A stretch of 64,000 nt of DNA from Candidatus Sulfopaludibacter sp. SbA3 (GCA_945903265.1 CAMDNQ010000014.1:24648-88647), one strand, 5' to 3'. Counted from the first letter of the stretch, positions 25,022-35,500 are shown. The notes: a model not told the origin generated them from the letters alone. Numbers and translations are program-made.

Positions 25022-26317
25022 TCAGGCGCGATCGAGAGTTCCTGCGTTCTCGCGCAGCCAGGGCAGCGTCGCCAGCGTCACGATCGTTGTCGCGAGCGCA
25101 AACAGGGCAATCGCCGTGGAGCTCTGGTACACGAGGAAGAGATACGCCGCGATCGCGGGAGCGGGACCGCCGGCAGTGATCGCGGCGAGGTGATAGCCGA
25201 GCCCGGAGCCGGTATAGCGGCGCGACGCCGGAAAGTTCTCGGCAATCACGGCCGCCTGCGGCCCGTACTGCAGGTCCTGCAGCATGCCGTCAATGAGCAG
25301 GCCGAGGATCACGAAGGGCATCGCGCGGGTATTCAGCAGCGCGAACAGCGCGAACACCCATAACCCGGTGCCGACTGCGCCGATGCCGATAATCCGGCGG
25401 CGGCCGTAGCGGTCCGCCAGATAGCCCGCCACGGGCAGCACCGCGAGCGAGCCTATCGCCCGTATGGACACGGCGTTGAGCAGGTCGGCGCGGTCCAGGC
25501 CGAGGACCTGTGTTCCGTAGGTCAGCACGTAGGTCGTCGTGATGTAAAACGGCGCGAGCTGGCCCGTCCGAAGGAGCATCGTCAGCACGACCTGGCGCCA
25601 GTTGAATCGGAGGACCTCCGCGATCGGGACGCGCACGATCTTCCGCTCCGCCTTGAGTGCCGTGAAGACGGGCGACTCCAGCGTCCCGATGCGGATCCAG
25701 AGCCCGATCACAATGAGGACGACGCTCGCCAGGAAGGGCACCCGCCATCCCCACTCGAGGAACGCCTGGTCGTCGAGCGTCGTGCTCATGATGGCGAGCG
25801 CCGAGTTCGCCATGATGGCGCCGAGCGGGGATCCCATCTGCGGAAAGCTCATGGCGAGCCCTCGGCGGCCGGGCGCGGCCCATTCGCCCGCCATCAGGAC
25901 CGAGCCGCTCCATTCGCCGCCGACCGCAATGCCCTGGCATGCCCGCAGAATCGTCAGGAGGACCGCGCCCCAGATTCCGATCCGCTCGTATGAAGGAACC
26001 AGCCCGACGCATACGGTCGCGACGCCCATGATGAGCATCGTCGTGACGAGGAGTGTCTTCCGGCCGATGCGGTCGCCAAAATGGCCGAAGATCGCGGCGC
26101 CGAAGGGCCGCGCGGCAAAGCCGGCGAAGAACGTCACGTAGGAAAGGAGGCTGCCGAGCGCGGGATCGAGATTCGAGAAGAACAGCTTCGGAAAGACGAG
26201 GGCTGCCGCCGCGCCGTACAGGTAGAAGTCGTACCACTCGACGGTCGTGCCGATTGTGGACGCGGCGACGGCGCGACGCAGGTGCCGCCGGCGGGTCTGT
26301 TCGTCGAAGTCCGGCAC
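25022..26317 (-). CDS. MFS transporter of the metabolite:H+ symporter (MHS) type
   Basis: A 431-residue permease. The GTG start at 26317 (VPDFDEQTRRRHLRRAVAAS) is preferred because earlier in-frame Met codons lie in non-membrane, gene-overlapping sequence. MHS signatures include TIGTTVEWYDFYLYG, GHFGDRIGRKTLL, RACQGIAVGGEWSGSVLMAGEWA and PQMGSPLGAIMAN. Relatives import shikimate, alpha-ketoglutarate, dicarboxylates or aromatic acids. It is divergent from the CoA-transferase genes and convergent to the thiolase, so a catabolic intermediate is the likely cargo. Confidence 0.88.
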   Translation of the reverse strand: MPDFDEQTRRRHLRRAVAASTIGTTVEWYDFYLYGAAAALVFPKLFFSNLDPALGSLLSYVTFFAGFAARPFGAAIFGHFGDRIGRKTLLVTTMLIMGVATVCVGLVPSYERIGIWGAVLLTILRACQGIAVGGEWSGSVLMAGEWAAPGRRGLAMSFPQMGSPLGAIMANSALAIMSTTLDDQAFLEWGWRVPFLASVVLIVIGLWIRIGTLESPVFTALKAERKIVRVPIAEVLRFNWRQVVLTMLLRTGQLAPFYITTTYVLTYGTQVLGLDRADLLNAVSIRAIGSLAVLPVAGYLADRYGRRRIIGIGAVGTGLWVFALFALLNTRAMPFVILGLLIDGMLQDLQYGPQAAVIAENFPASRRYTGSGLGYHLAAITAGGPAPAIAAYLFLVYQSSTAIALFALATTIVTLATLPWLRENAGTLDRA

Positions 26318-26369
26318 GTGGAGGCGGCGATTATCACACGCTCGGACGTATGATGGTCGCCCAGTCGCG

Positions 26370-27059
26370 ATGAACAAGGTGGTGACGAGCGCGGCGGCCG
26401 CGGTGGCCGACATTCCCGACGGCGCGCGCATCATGGTTGGCGGCTTCGGCGTCTGCGGCGTGCCCGAGGATCTGATTCGTGCCCTGCATGCCCTGGGGAG
26501 CCGCCAACTCACCATCATCAGCAACAATGCCGGGGTGGGCGGCGCCGGAGTGGGACGGCTTCTGGCCGCGAAGCAGATCGCGCGCCTGATCGGTACCTAC
26601 GTTGGCGACAACGATGAATTCGAGCGGCAGGTGCGCAGTGGCGATCTCGAAGCGGAGCTGATTCCGCAGGGGACGTTCGCGGAGCGGATGCGCGCCGCCG
26701 GAGCGGGCCTCGGCGGATTCTTCACGCCGACAGGCGCGGGCACGATCGTCGCCGAAGGGAAGGAACAGCGCACCATCGACGGGCGCGAGTTCCTCCTCGA
26801 GCTGCCGCTGCACGCCGACTTCGCGCTGGTGAAGGCGTTTCGCGGCGATCGGCTCGGGAATCTCGTCTATCGGAAAACCGCGCGCAACTTTAACCCGGTG
26901 ATGGCGATGGCCGCCGCGGTCACGATCGCGGAAGTCGAGGAGCTCGTCGAGCCCGGCGGGATCGATCCCGAGGCCGTTGTCACCCCCGGCATTTTCGTCA
27001 ATCGCGTCGTCCAGGGAACCGGCTACGAAAAGCCGATTGAGCGGCGGACGACCCGATGA
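26370..27059 (+). CDS. 3-oxoacid CoA-transferase subunit A
   Basis: A 229-residue alpha subunit: [59 protein letters not shown] and [21 protein letters not shown]. The latter block is very like PcaI, while the C-terminus ([24 protein letters not shown]) is more ScoA-like, so the acceptor could be 3-oxoadipate or acetoacetate. The nearby 3-oxoadipyl-CoA thiolase favours 3-oxoadipate. The stop overlaps the start of subunit B by ATGA. A TATGAT element lies at 26349-26354 in the 52-bp divergent spacer. Confidence 0.9.
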   Translation: MNKVVTSAAAAVADIPDGARIMVGGFGVCGVPEDLIRALHALGSRQLTIISNNAGVGGAGVGRLLAAKQIARLIGTYVGDNDEFERQVRSGDLEAELIPQGTFAERMRAAGAGLGGFFTPTGAGTIVAEGKEQRTIDGREFLLELPLHADFALVKAFRGDRLGNLVYRKTARNFNPVMAMAAAVTIAEVEELVEPGGIDPEAVVTPGIFVNRVVQGTGYEKPIERRTTR

Positions 27060-27685
27060 ACGCCCGTGAGCGCATCGTGCTGCGCGTTGCCCGCGAGCTG
27101 CGCGACGGCGACTACGTCAATCTCGGCATCGGCCTGCCGACGCTGGTCGCCAACTACGTTCCTCCTGGTATTCACGTCATCATTCATTCGGAAAACGGCA
27201 TGCTTGGCGTGGGCCCGTACCCGGCGGACGATCAGGTTGACGCCGATCTGATCAACGCGGGGAAAGAGACCGTCACCGAGGAGCCGGGTGCGTCATATTT
27301 CGACGGCGCGACGTCGTTTGCGATGGTGCGCGGCGGTCACATCGACCTCACGGTGCTCGGGGCGATGCAGGTTGATGCCGAGGGGAGCCTTGCCAACTGG
27401 ATGATTCCAGGGACGATCATGCGCGGGATGGGCGGAGCCATGGACCTGGTGGCCGGCGCTCGACGCGTCATCGTGGCCATGGAGCATACGACCCGGGCCG
27501 GGGCGCACAAGATCGTGGAACGCTGCACCCTGCCACTGACCGGCGCGCGGGTCGTTCATCGAATCATCACCGAGCTGGGGGTCATCGACGTGACGCCCCG
27601 GGGGCTGGTCCTGACCGAACGGGCCGAGGGGATCACGGTCGAGGCCGTGCAGGCGGCCACCGGGGCCCAGCTGATCGCGGTTTGA
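27056..27685 (+). CDS. 3-oxoacid CoA-transferase subunit B
   Basis: A 209-residue beta subunit: [16 protein letters not shown], and [14 protein letters not shown] with the catalytic Glu in SENG, which forms the glutamyl-CoA thioester. [30 protein letters not shown] and the C-terminal [17 protein letters not shown] follow. It is translationally coupled to subunit A by ATGA. Together they transfer CoA from succinyl-CoA to a 3-oxoacid (3-oxoadipate or acetoacetate). Confidence 0.92.
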   Translation: MNARERIVLRVARELRDGDYVNLGIGLPTLVANYVPPGIHVIIHSENGMLGVGPYPADDQVDADLINAGKETVTEEPGASYFDGATSFAMVRGGHIDLTVLGAMQVDAEGSLANWMIPGTIMRGMGGAMDLVAGARRVIVAMEHTTRAGAHKIVERCTLPLTGARVVHRIITELGVIDVTPRGLVLTERAEGITVEAVQAATGAQLIAV

Positions 27686-27721
27686 TTTACAATCGCGCCT
27701 TGCCAACAAGGGGGCAGTGAC

Positions 27722-28867
27722 ATGAAAAAGATTGGTCTTACCGTAGCAGCCGTCTCGGCTGTGATCGTCGCCGGCGCCTATGCACAGTCGCAGCAGCAGA
27801 AGGGCGGCAGCGACCTGACCGGACCGTACGAGGTGGTCGCCAACTGGCCCCAGAACTGGTGCGGTCCCGGGCATGTGATCGGATCGACGTCTGGCATCTG
27901 GGCGGAATCGCCCGACCGCGTGTTCATTTTCAGCCGCGGCTGCCTGCCCGAAGTCGACCAGCCGCAGGGCACGGCGGACAGCTTCATTCCAGTGCGGAAT
28001 GCATCGAGTTACGACCTGTCGGGCAAGGATCCGAAGTTCCACCCGCGCTGGGATCACATCGTGAATATCGTCGACCGTAACGGACGGCTCGTCCAGTCGT
28101 GGGAGCAGCACAACAAGCTCTTCGTGCGGCCGCACCGGGTGCTGGTCAATCCGTATGACGCGGAACGGCACGTCTGGCTCGTCGACGACGGCGCGCAGTC
28201 GATCTACAAGTTCACGCGGGACGGCAAACTGGTGATGACCCTCGGCGAGTTCAGGGTCCCCGGCAACGACGGCACGCACTTCGATCGGCCCACCGACATC
28301 GCGTGGCTGCCCGACGGCACGTTCTTCATCAGCGACGGTTACAACAACACGCGGGTCGCGAAGTTCGATGCCAACGGGAAGTTCCTTCTGGCCTGGGGCA
28401 TGAAGGGCACTCCGCCCAACGAGACGCGTCCCGGGTACATGAACACCGTCCACGCCATCGTGATCGACAAACAGCGCCGGCTCTATGTCAGCGACCGCGC
28501 CAATTCGCGGGTGCAGATCTTTGACGAGAACGGCAAAGTCCTCGACATCTGGCCGAACATGCCACGTCCCTACTCCCTGCTGATGACCGACGACGGATAT
28601 CTCTGGTCCGCGGACGGATGGACGCAGAAGTTCACGAAGCACGACCGGAATGGCCGCCTGCTGTCATCGTGGGGCACGTTCGGGAACTTCCCGGGCGCCA
28701 ACTGGGGCGTCCATCAGTTCCACGTCGATACCGAGAACAACCTCTACACCGCCGATGTCCACGTCGGGCGCGCCCAGAAGTACCGCCCGCGTCCGGGCGT
28801 CGATCGTGACCTGCTGATTGGACCGCCGCACCGGGCCGTTCGCGCGGTCAATACGTCGAGCAACTGA
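27722..28867 (+). CDS. Exported NHL-repeat beta-propeller protein (paralog 2)
   Basis: A 381-residue protein with a signal peptide (MKKIGLTVAAVSAVIVAGAYAQ) and NHL-type blades: RPTDIAWLPDGTFFISDGYNNTRVAKFDANGKF, AIVIDKQRRLYVSDRANSRVQIFDENGKV, QFHVDTENNLYTADV. Similar in architecture to the 22558-23676 protein and to peptidyl-alpha-hydroxyglycine lyase propellers; enzymatic function not demonstrable. AAGGGGGCAGTGAC precedes the ATG. It is followed 20 bp later by an M28 peptidase gene on the same strand. Confidence 0.85.
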   Translation: MKKIGLTVAAVSAVIVAGAYAQSQQQKGGSDLTGPYEVVANWPQNWCGPGHVIGSTSGIWAESPDRVFIFSRGCLPEVDQPQGTADSFIPVRNASSYDLSGKDPKFHPRWDHIVNIVDRNGRLVQSWEQHNKLFVRPHRVLVNPYDAERHVWLVDDGAQSIYKFTRDGKLVMTLGEFRVPGNDGTHFDRPTDIAWLPDGTFFISDGYNNTRVAKFDANGKFLLAWGMKGTPPNETRPGYMNTVHAIVIDKQRRLYVSDRANSRVQIFDENGKVLDIWPNMPRPYSLLMTDDGYLWSADGWTQKFTKHDRNGRLLSSWGTFGNFPGANWGVHQFHVDTENNLYTADVHVGRAQKYRPRPGVDRDLLIGPPHRAVRAVNTSSN

Positions 28868-28887
28868 CGGCGCAACGAGCCCCCCTG

Positions 28888-30267
28888 TTGTTCCGTCGAG
28901 TCGCCGCCATCGTCTGCGCCTGCGCCACCGTGGCGGCGACTGTTTACGCCCAGTCGCCGTCCCGCCCGTCGTGGCTCGATCCATACCGTGAAACGGCCGC
29001 GAAGCTGATTCACGAGTCGAGCCGCGACGACTTCGCGTGGAGGCGTCTGGCGGAGCTGACCGACACATTCGGCCATCGCCTCAGCGGGTCCGAGAATCTC
29101 GAACGCGCCATCACATGGGCCGAAGCCACGATGAAGCGTGACGGCCTGCAGAACGTCCGCACCGAGCCGGTCATGGTTCCCAAGTGGGTGCGCGGACGCG
29201 AGAGCGCGGAGATCCTCAACCCTCCACACCATCCGATGGCGATGCTGGGCCTTGGCGGGTCCGTCGGCACGCCGGCCGGCGGCATCGAGGCGGACGTGCT
29301 CACCGTCTCGTCGTTCGACGAGGTACGGTCCAGGGCGGCCGACGCCCGCGGCCGGATCGTCCTCTTCAACGCACCCTTCACGACCTACAGCGATACGGTG
29401 ACCTACCGGACCAATGGCGCGCGCGTCGCGTCGCAGCTGGGCGCCCTCGCCGTGCTCGTGCGAGGTGTGGGTCCCGCGGGTCTTCGCACGCCTCACACCG
29501 GCAGCGTCCAGTACGGGCAGGGGATTCCGCCCATTCCGGCCGCGTCGATTTCCACTGAAGATGCGGACCGCATCGCGCGGCTCTCAGCCGCCGGGACCAG
29601 GGTGCGGGTCCGGCTGGCGATGGAGGCGCGAACCGAACCGGACGTCGAGTCCGCGAACGTCGTCGGAGAAATCCGGGGCCGCGAGCGCCCCGACGAAATC
29701 GTGCTGCTCGGCGGTCACATCGATTCCTGGGATGTCGGCACCGGCGCCTCTGATGATGGGGTCGGCTGCATCGTGACGTGGGAGGCCGCACGACTGATGG
29801 CGAAGCTGGGCATCGCGCCTCGCCGCACCATCCGCATCGTGCTCTGGACCAACGAGGAAAACGGGCTGCGCGGCGCGACGGCGTACGCGGCTCGCCATGC
29901 CGCGCACGCGTCCAATCATGTCTTCGCGCTTGAATCGGATTCCGGTGTCTTCGACCCGGCCAGCCTCGGGTTTTCAGGGAGCGCCGCGGCCCGAAGCATC
30001 GTCCGCGACATCGGGTCGCTGCTCACGCAGCTCGGGCTCTCCGACATCGTGGCAGGCGGCGGGGGAGCGGACATCGGGCCGATCGCCCAGGCCGGCAACG
30101 CGCCGATGATGGCGTATCTCGGGAATCCGACGCGCTACTTCGCGATTCACCATACGCCGGCCGACACCGTGGAGCGGATCACGTCGCAGGAAGTGTCCAA
30201 AGCCGCCGCGGCCATCGCCGTGATGGCCTACGTCATCGCGGACATACCGGAGCGGCTGCCGCGCTAG
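28888..30267 (+). CDS. Exported M28-family zinc peptidase with PA domain
   Basis: A 459-residue protein. A TTG start gives LFRRVAAIVCACATVAATVYAQ as signal peptide; no ATG or GTG candidate lies just upstream. A PA-type insert (about residues 125-235) precedes the catalytic domain: LLGGHIDSWDVGTGASDDGVG (His and bridging Asp), LWTNEENGLRGA (catalytic Glu), ALESDSG (Asp) and IHHTPADTVERI (His). It is a bacterial relative of carboxypeptidase Q-type aminopeptidases. Its TAG stop overlaps that of the convergent gene in CTAG. Confidence 0.9.
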   Translation: MFRRVAAIVCACATVAATVYAQSPSRPSWLDPYRETAAKLIHESSRDDFAWRRLAELTDTFGHRLSGSENLERAITWAEATMKRDGLQNVRTEPVMVPKWVRGRESAEILNPPHHPMAMLGLGGSVGTPAGGIEADVLTVSSFDEVRSRAADARGRIVLFNAPFTTYSDTVTYRTNGARVASQLGALAVLVRGVGPAGLRTPHTGSVQYGQGIPPIPAASISTEDADRIARLSAAGTRVRVRLAMEARTEPDVESANVVGEIRGRERPDEIVLLGGHIDSWDVGTGASDDGVGCIVTWEAARLMAKLGIAPRRTIRIVLWTNEENGLRGATAYAARHAAHASNHVFALESDSGVFDPASLGFSGSAAARSIVRDIGSLLTQLGLSDIVAGGGGADIGPIAQAGNAPMMAYLGNPTRYFAIHHTPADTVERITSQEVSKAAAAIAVMAYVIADIPERLPR

Positions 30268-31334
30268 CGCAATTCTGAGAGTGTGACGTCGAGCAGGCGG
30301 GTCTGGCGCTGGGCGCGCGCCCACTGCACCAGGATCGGGCTCTGGTAAGTCCCCTCAATCAGCCCGTTCGTTCCATCGGGCCGTTCCGAGACAAGCAGAC
30401 TCACTGACCGGCGCATGCGGAAGAAGCGCGCCGCCGGGACAGCGAGCGTGCGCGCGAGCAGGCGCTCGACGATGGAGCCGCGCAGGCCGAGCGTGTCGAG
30501 GCTCTTGTTGAGGACGCGGACGAAGTCGTACTTCGCGTAGCCGAGCGTCTTCGCCGGCACCGCGCGCGGATTGGCCCACGCGTGGCCTGCCTTCTCGGCG
30601 AAGAAGCGCATCGGGTTGCGCAGCACTTCCGCCAGATCGTGCCTCATCAGCAGCGTTTCAAACTCGTTGATCGTCAGCGCGGAATGGCGCTCCGCCGGAT
30701 CGAGCATGATGCGCAGCCGGCCCTTGCCAATGCCCGCCTTCGTGACGAATTCGGACAGCTGCTCGTAGACGCCAAGGCGCTTGTCCTTCAAGTTGATTGA
30801 ATCGATGGGATGGGTGGAAACCGGTACTTCGATGCGCGTCGTCCCGACCACGCGTTCATTGTGAAACCCGATCAGGCGCGTCAGGCGGCGGCGGGGCCGG
30901 CCTTCGACCACGCCATCCAGGTCGACAAAGAACACCGATTCGTCTGGCCGGTTCGGGTGCGTGACGCACGGCCGCAACCCGCCGGCGATGAACGCCAGAT
31001 GCGAATCGGCGTTACGTGGTTCAACGGCGCGCTGTTCCGGGCAGAGGTCGTCGCGGCGCTCCAGCCGATCGTGCTCGTAGCCGGCGCCTTCGGGAAATAT
31101 CGTGCGGAACGCCTCGAGGTAACTGGGGATGCCATTCGGGCTGAGGCGCGCGGCCAGGCTCCGGTCCAGGAATCCGGCGGTCGTATGCGACGACCAATAG
31201 AGGCAGTTCGGGTACTGCGCGAACGCTTCGTGCTCCGCTGCGAAATGGGATCGCAATTCGACGACGTCGAATCGCGCCTTGGGAACGAGCTCGAGTGTTA
31301 AGTCGAGCGGTTGTGATGTTCTCTGCTGGGGCAC
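30264..31334 (-). CDS. YjbQ/UPF0047-like domain fused to an uncharacterised C-terminal region
   Basis: A 356-residue protein with no signal peptide. Residues about 10-175 carry the YjbQ pattern: LYWSSHTTAGF (48-55), GYEHDRLERRDD (85-96), a Ser-His pair near 111-112, and a VFFVDLDG strand. YjbQ proteins are small (about 140 residues) trimeric proteins with weak thiamine phosphate synthase activity. This one has insertions and about 180 extra residues (RLRIMLDPAERHSALTINEF.., a basic C-terminus) that I do not recognise. It is divergent from the kinase-like gene with 55 bp between the starts. Confidence 0.65.
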   Translation of the reverse strand: MPQQRTSQPLDLTLELVPKARFDVVELRSHFAAEHEAFAQYPNCLYWSSHTTAGFLDRSLAARLSPNGIPSYLEAFRTIFPEGAGYEHDRLERRDDLCPEQRAVEPRNADSHLAFIAGGLRPCVTHPNRPDESVFFVDLDGVVEGRPRRRLTRLIGFHNERVVGTTRIEVPVSTHPIDSINLKDKRLGVYEQLSEFVTKAGIGKGRLRIMLDPAERHSALTINEFETLLMRHDLAEVLRNPMRFFAEKAGHAWANPRAVPAKTLGYAKYDFVRVLNKSLDTLGLRGSIVERLLARTLAVPAARFFRMRRSVSLLVSERPDGTNGLIEGTYQSPILVQWARAQRQTRLLDVTLSELR

Positions 31335-31389
31335 GCTGGGACGAAAATTAGGTTAACACAGCATTTACACGGGGGCGACCCTTGCATAT

Positions 31390-32520
31390 ATGGTCCAGCA
31401 GATGGAATGGGACTCCCCGGTCGCCGTCTTCCTGTGGTCGCTCCTCGGAGCCTACGTCGTCTATCGGTTCGTCTATCTGGTCTGGCGACTTGACGGCATC
31501 CGCCGCATCCGGCGCGCGGGGCCCCGCCGCATCCTGGCGACGACGCACCGTGTCTGGCGCGAGCCGACCGGCCCCGAACTGTCGGACCTCCGGTTCGGCC
31601 CTGGCGGCGAGGGCAGCCGCCCGGTGCCGCCGTTCCGTTTTGTGGAAGAACACACCGCAGGTTCCTGGCCGTGTGTGGCGGTTCGCGACGCCGCCGGCCG
31701 GCTCTGGCGCGTGAAGTGGGGCGATGAGGCGAAGCCGGAGTCGTTCGCCGCCCGGTTCGCGTGGGCGCTTGGATACTTCGCCGAAGTCACGCACTACGTT
31801 GCGGAGGGGCAGATTGAAGGCATCACCGCGCTGAATCGCGCGAAAGGCTGCGTGACGGAAGACGGCAGTTTCGAGAACAGCCGCTTCGAGCTCGAGGACC
31901 GATCGGTGCGGATGCTGTTCGACGAGCACAGCTGGGCGTGGGACGACAACCCGTTCCTCGGCACCCCCCAGTTGAACGGTCTGAAGATCGTGAACATGCT
32001 GCTGTCCAACTGGGACACCAAGGATCGCCGCGATGTCTCGAGGGGCTCCAACACCGCGATCTTCGAGCACCGCGTGTCGCGCTGGCGCTACGAGGCGCGG
32101 TATCTGATCACCGATTGGGGGGGCGCGATGGGACGGTGGGGCGCGACGGTCGTCTCGCGCGGGCGCTGGGACATCGACGGCTTCGAGGCGCAGACCCCGG
32201 GGTTTGTGACAGGCGTTGTCGACGGCTTCGTGGGATTCGCGTACCAGGGCCAGAGGACGCCCGAAATCGTGCGGGGCATCACAGTAGAGGATGCCGCCTG
32301 GTTCTACCGATACGCCGGCCGCCTGACGGAACAGGCGATGCGCGACGGCCTTACGGCCTGCGGCGCGACCGATGACGAGGCGGGACGCTTTGCGCGGGCA
32401 TTACGGGATCGGATCCAGCAGATCGGCCACGCGGCGGGGTGCGTGCCGGAGGAGGCTCGACGTACGATGAAGGCGGATGAACGAGCAGCCGCCGCCGGCG
32501 GCACCACGGGCGCGTTATAG
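31390..32520 (+). CDS. Membrane-anchored kinase-like protein (Fam20/HipA-type fold candidate)
   Basis: A 376-residue protein. A single N-terminal TM helix (about 11-32) is followed by a soluble domain with protein/lipid-kinase-like landmarks: VKWGDEAKPESFAARFAWALGYF (Lys109, Glu117), NMLLSNWDTKD (Asn207, Asp209, Asp212; catalytic-loop-like), SRGSNTAIF, and LITDWGGAMG (Asp242-Trp-Gly; DFG-like). These match in order the ATP-Lys, salt-bridge Glu, catalytic Asp and metal-binding Asp of atypical kinases. Phosphotransfer is therefore an inference. The start could be Met1 or Met5. The last 44 bp overlap the start of the TamB-Omp85 gene, implying coupled translation and possibly a functional link. 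Confidence 0.65.
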   Translation: MVQQMEWDSPVAVFLWSLLGAYVVYRFVYLVWRLDGIRRIRRAGPRRILATTHRVWREPTGPELSDLRFGPGGEGSRPVPPFRFVEEHTAGSWPCVAVRDAAGRLWRVKWGDEAKPESFAARFAWALGYFAEVTHYVAEGQIEGITALNRAKGCVTEDGSFENSRFELEDRSVRMLFDEHSWAWDDNPFLGTPQLNGLKIVNMLLSNWDTKDRRDVSRGSNTAIFEHRVSRWRYEARYLITDWGGAMGRWGATVVSRGRWDIDGFEAQTPGFVTGVVDGFVGFAYQGQRTPEIVRGITVEDAAWFYRYAGRLTEQAMRDGLTACGATDDEAGRFARALRDRIQQIGHAAGCVPEEARRTMKADERAAAAGGTTGAL

Positions 32521-35500
32521 ACGCCTTCTCATCGCCCTCGCGGGTCTCGCGGGCGCCGCGATGCTGTTTGCCCTGCTTCTCCACGCGGCGTTCGCGCGGC
32601 GCGCCGTGCTCGGATACATCCTTCCAAGAATCGAACGCGAATATCAGCTTCAACTGACGGCTTCGCGGCTGGATTACAACCTCGCGGCCATGCGTGTCGG
32701 GCTCGCCGGCGTCGCGCTCGCGTCGCCCCGAACGCCGACCGCGCCGTTTTTCACGGCGGATTACGTCCAGGTCGACGTGCCCTGGAGCATTCTGCGCGGC
32801 GCCGTGGTATTCGACGACATCAGCGTGACGAACGGGGTGGTCGCCATCAGGCGGTACGGCGACGGCACTACCAACCTGCCGGCGGGTTCCGCCGAACCTG
32901 GTGGTGAGCCCGCGGCGCTGCGAATCGGCAGGCTGGATATCAACCGGCTCACCATCGATCTGGTCGACGAGCAGGCGATTACGAGCCTGCTGTTGCCGGC
33001 CGTGGCAATACAGCTAACGCCGTCCAGTGGTTTTATCCGCCTGGCGGAAGAAGGCTTTCTTCGGACGGAAACTCAGGAAACCCGGATTCAGCAGCTCAGT
33101 GGCGGCGCGAGCTTCGATGGACGTGCCCTCCACCTGTCGGGCCTCGAGGTGCGCACCGGTGAGGGCACCGCGCGCGTGGACGGCGCGCTGACCCTGATTG
33201 CGCGCGACCAGCGCGCCGACGTGCGCATCATCGGATCGATCGACGCGACGCGCGCGTCGCGATGGTTCGTGGCGAACGGCACCCTGCCCGAAGGAACAGT
33301 CGCGTTCGACGCGGAGGTTGAAGGGCCGTTCACGGACATCACGACAGTGGCCAGCGTCACGTCAGACCGCCTTGCGATGGGGGAGGTTGCGTTGACCGCG
33401 TTGAACGGGCGTGTACGCGTCACGTCTGTCGCGGCCGACATCGAGACTCTTGGGTTCGACTTCGCGGGCGGGAGCGCATCTGCGATGGGTGTGCTGCCGC
33501 TCGATGACGCGGGCAGCGGCCGCCTCACGGCGTCGTGGAAGGGCGTCGACGTGGCGGAAGCCACGCGAGCGTTCGCGCCTGACGCTGAACTGACGCCGTC
33601 CGGTCAGTTCTCCGGCGAGATCAACGTCGAGGGCCGCGGGCTGGCGATCGAGCGCTGGAGAGGACTGATGCGCCTGGCGCTGGCCGGCGGCACGACGCGG
33701 AATGGGCAGATCGCTGCGCCGGGAAACTCGATGGTGCGGCTCAACGAGGGAACGTGGCGCCTCGAAGGCCGTCATGCGATCGGCGGCGTCGCGCCCGCGG
33801 CGGTCGTCCTGAGCGGGACAACCGGCGAGAGCATCGTGACCGGCGACATCAGTGTGTCCCCGGCGAACCTCGTCGCGCTCGCGGACATGTTGCGTGCATC
33901 CGGCCTTGCCGACATCAGCCGCCTCGTCATCACGGGCGGATTTATCGAGGGGCAGTTTCACCTCGCTGGGCAGTTGGCCGATCCGGTGCTCAAGGGCGAG
34001 ATCGTCGTGCGGGATCTGCTTGCCCCGGAAGTCACGATCCCCCTCATCAACGCCAGTCTCAGCGGTCGGCCCGCGCTGCCGGAACTGACGTTCCGCGCTG
34101 ATGCGCCGGCTGGCGAGATTGCCGGCGAGGCGGTCGCGAATCTGCGCGCGGCCGGGCGCCTCGTCGAGTCGATGGTGCTTCTGCACGACCTGACGGCATC
34201 ACAGCCGTCCACTGCCGGCATGCTCAGCGCGCGCGGCACGTACGACCTCGAGACAGGTCGCTATGACGCGGCGATCGAGGGGGCAAGCTGGCGCGTCTCC
34301 CCGACAGCGGACCGGCCCGCGGCTGCTGACATTGACCTGACCTTCAAGGGGACGGGCACGATGGACGACCCCGCGGGCGTCGGCAATGTGACGCTCCGCG
34401 GCGTTGAATGGGACACGAGGCGGCTTGGCGATGTCACGGCTTCGATCGAGCTTGCCCGGCGCGGCGCGGTCATCGAGGCCGAGGCTCCGGAGTTTGCGGC
34501 GACTGCCAGCCTCGAGGTCGCGCTCGACGCGCCGTACGCGGCTACCGTCGACGCGCGTGCGACGGGACTCGACCTGGCCCGGGTGCTTCAGGGCATCGAG
34601 ACCCCCGTGCCCATTTCAGGGACGACGAGCCTGGCGATTCGTGCCGAAGGGCCGCTGGAATCATGGCGCGCGGGTACGGCATCCATCGAAGTGACGTCAC
34701 TCGATGCCCGTGCCGGCGATCTCGACGTGAGCCTGGCCGAGACCGCGCGTGCGCGCTATGCGTCGGAGCGCGTGTTTATCGACCGACTGGAAGTCGATGC
34801 GGAAGACCTCCGGCTGTCGGCCTCCGGTGACATCGACGCGTTTGCGGGGAACAGCGGGGCCTCCGGCGTCCTCGTGACGATGACGGGCGACGTGGACCAG
34901 GTCGTGCGCGCCGCGGCGGCTGCGGGACTGACCGATCTGCCCGTTACCGGCGGCAGCGGCCCGGTCGCATTGCTCGCACGCATCACCGGCGTCATCGAAG
35001 AGCCGGTCATCGCCGCCGACCTCGAGGCCGGACCGGGGTCGGTGACCCTGCGAGACCTGCCGCCGGCGACGAATGTTCGTCTGCGCGCGCACGCCGAAGA
35101 AGGGTGGGTCGAACTCCGCGAGGCCCAGGTGAGTTACGAAGGGGCCGAAATCACGGCCACTGGCAAGGCGCCTCTATCGCTCGTGGGTGCCGCCGGGCCA
35201 TTCGGCGCAGGCGCCTCCGGAGCAGCGGAGCTCCATGCGCGCGCCACGAACCTGGGTGCCGGCGTGCTCCGTCCATTCGTTGAGTCTGGCGCTGTGGACG
35301 AGATCGAGGGCTCCATCGACGCCTCGCTCGACCTCTCAACGCCAACGCTCGAACTCTCTAGCCTGACGGGCGAGCTCCGCATCGATCGCCTCGATGTGCG
35401 GGTGGCCGACCTCCCGGTCACGCAGCGCGTTCCGACTCGCATCGTTGCGCGCGACGGGTTTGCCCGCGTCGAGGCGTGGGAGTGGGTGGGGCAGGGGGCG

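Noticed and set aside
31390..32520. HipA-type toxin of a toxin-antitoxin pair
   Set aside because: The kinase-like motifs fit, but there is no HipB-like antitoxin next to it and the protein has an N-terminal TM helix, unlike HipA.
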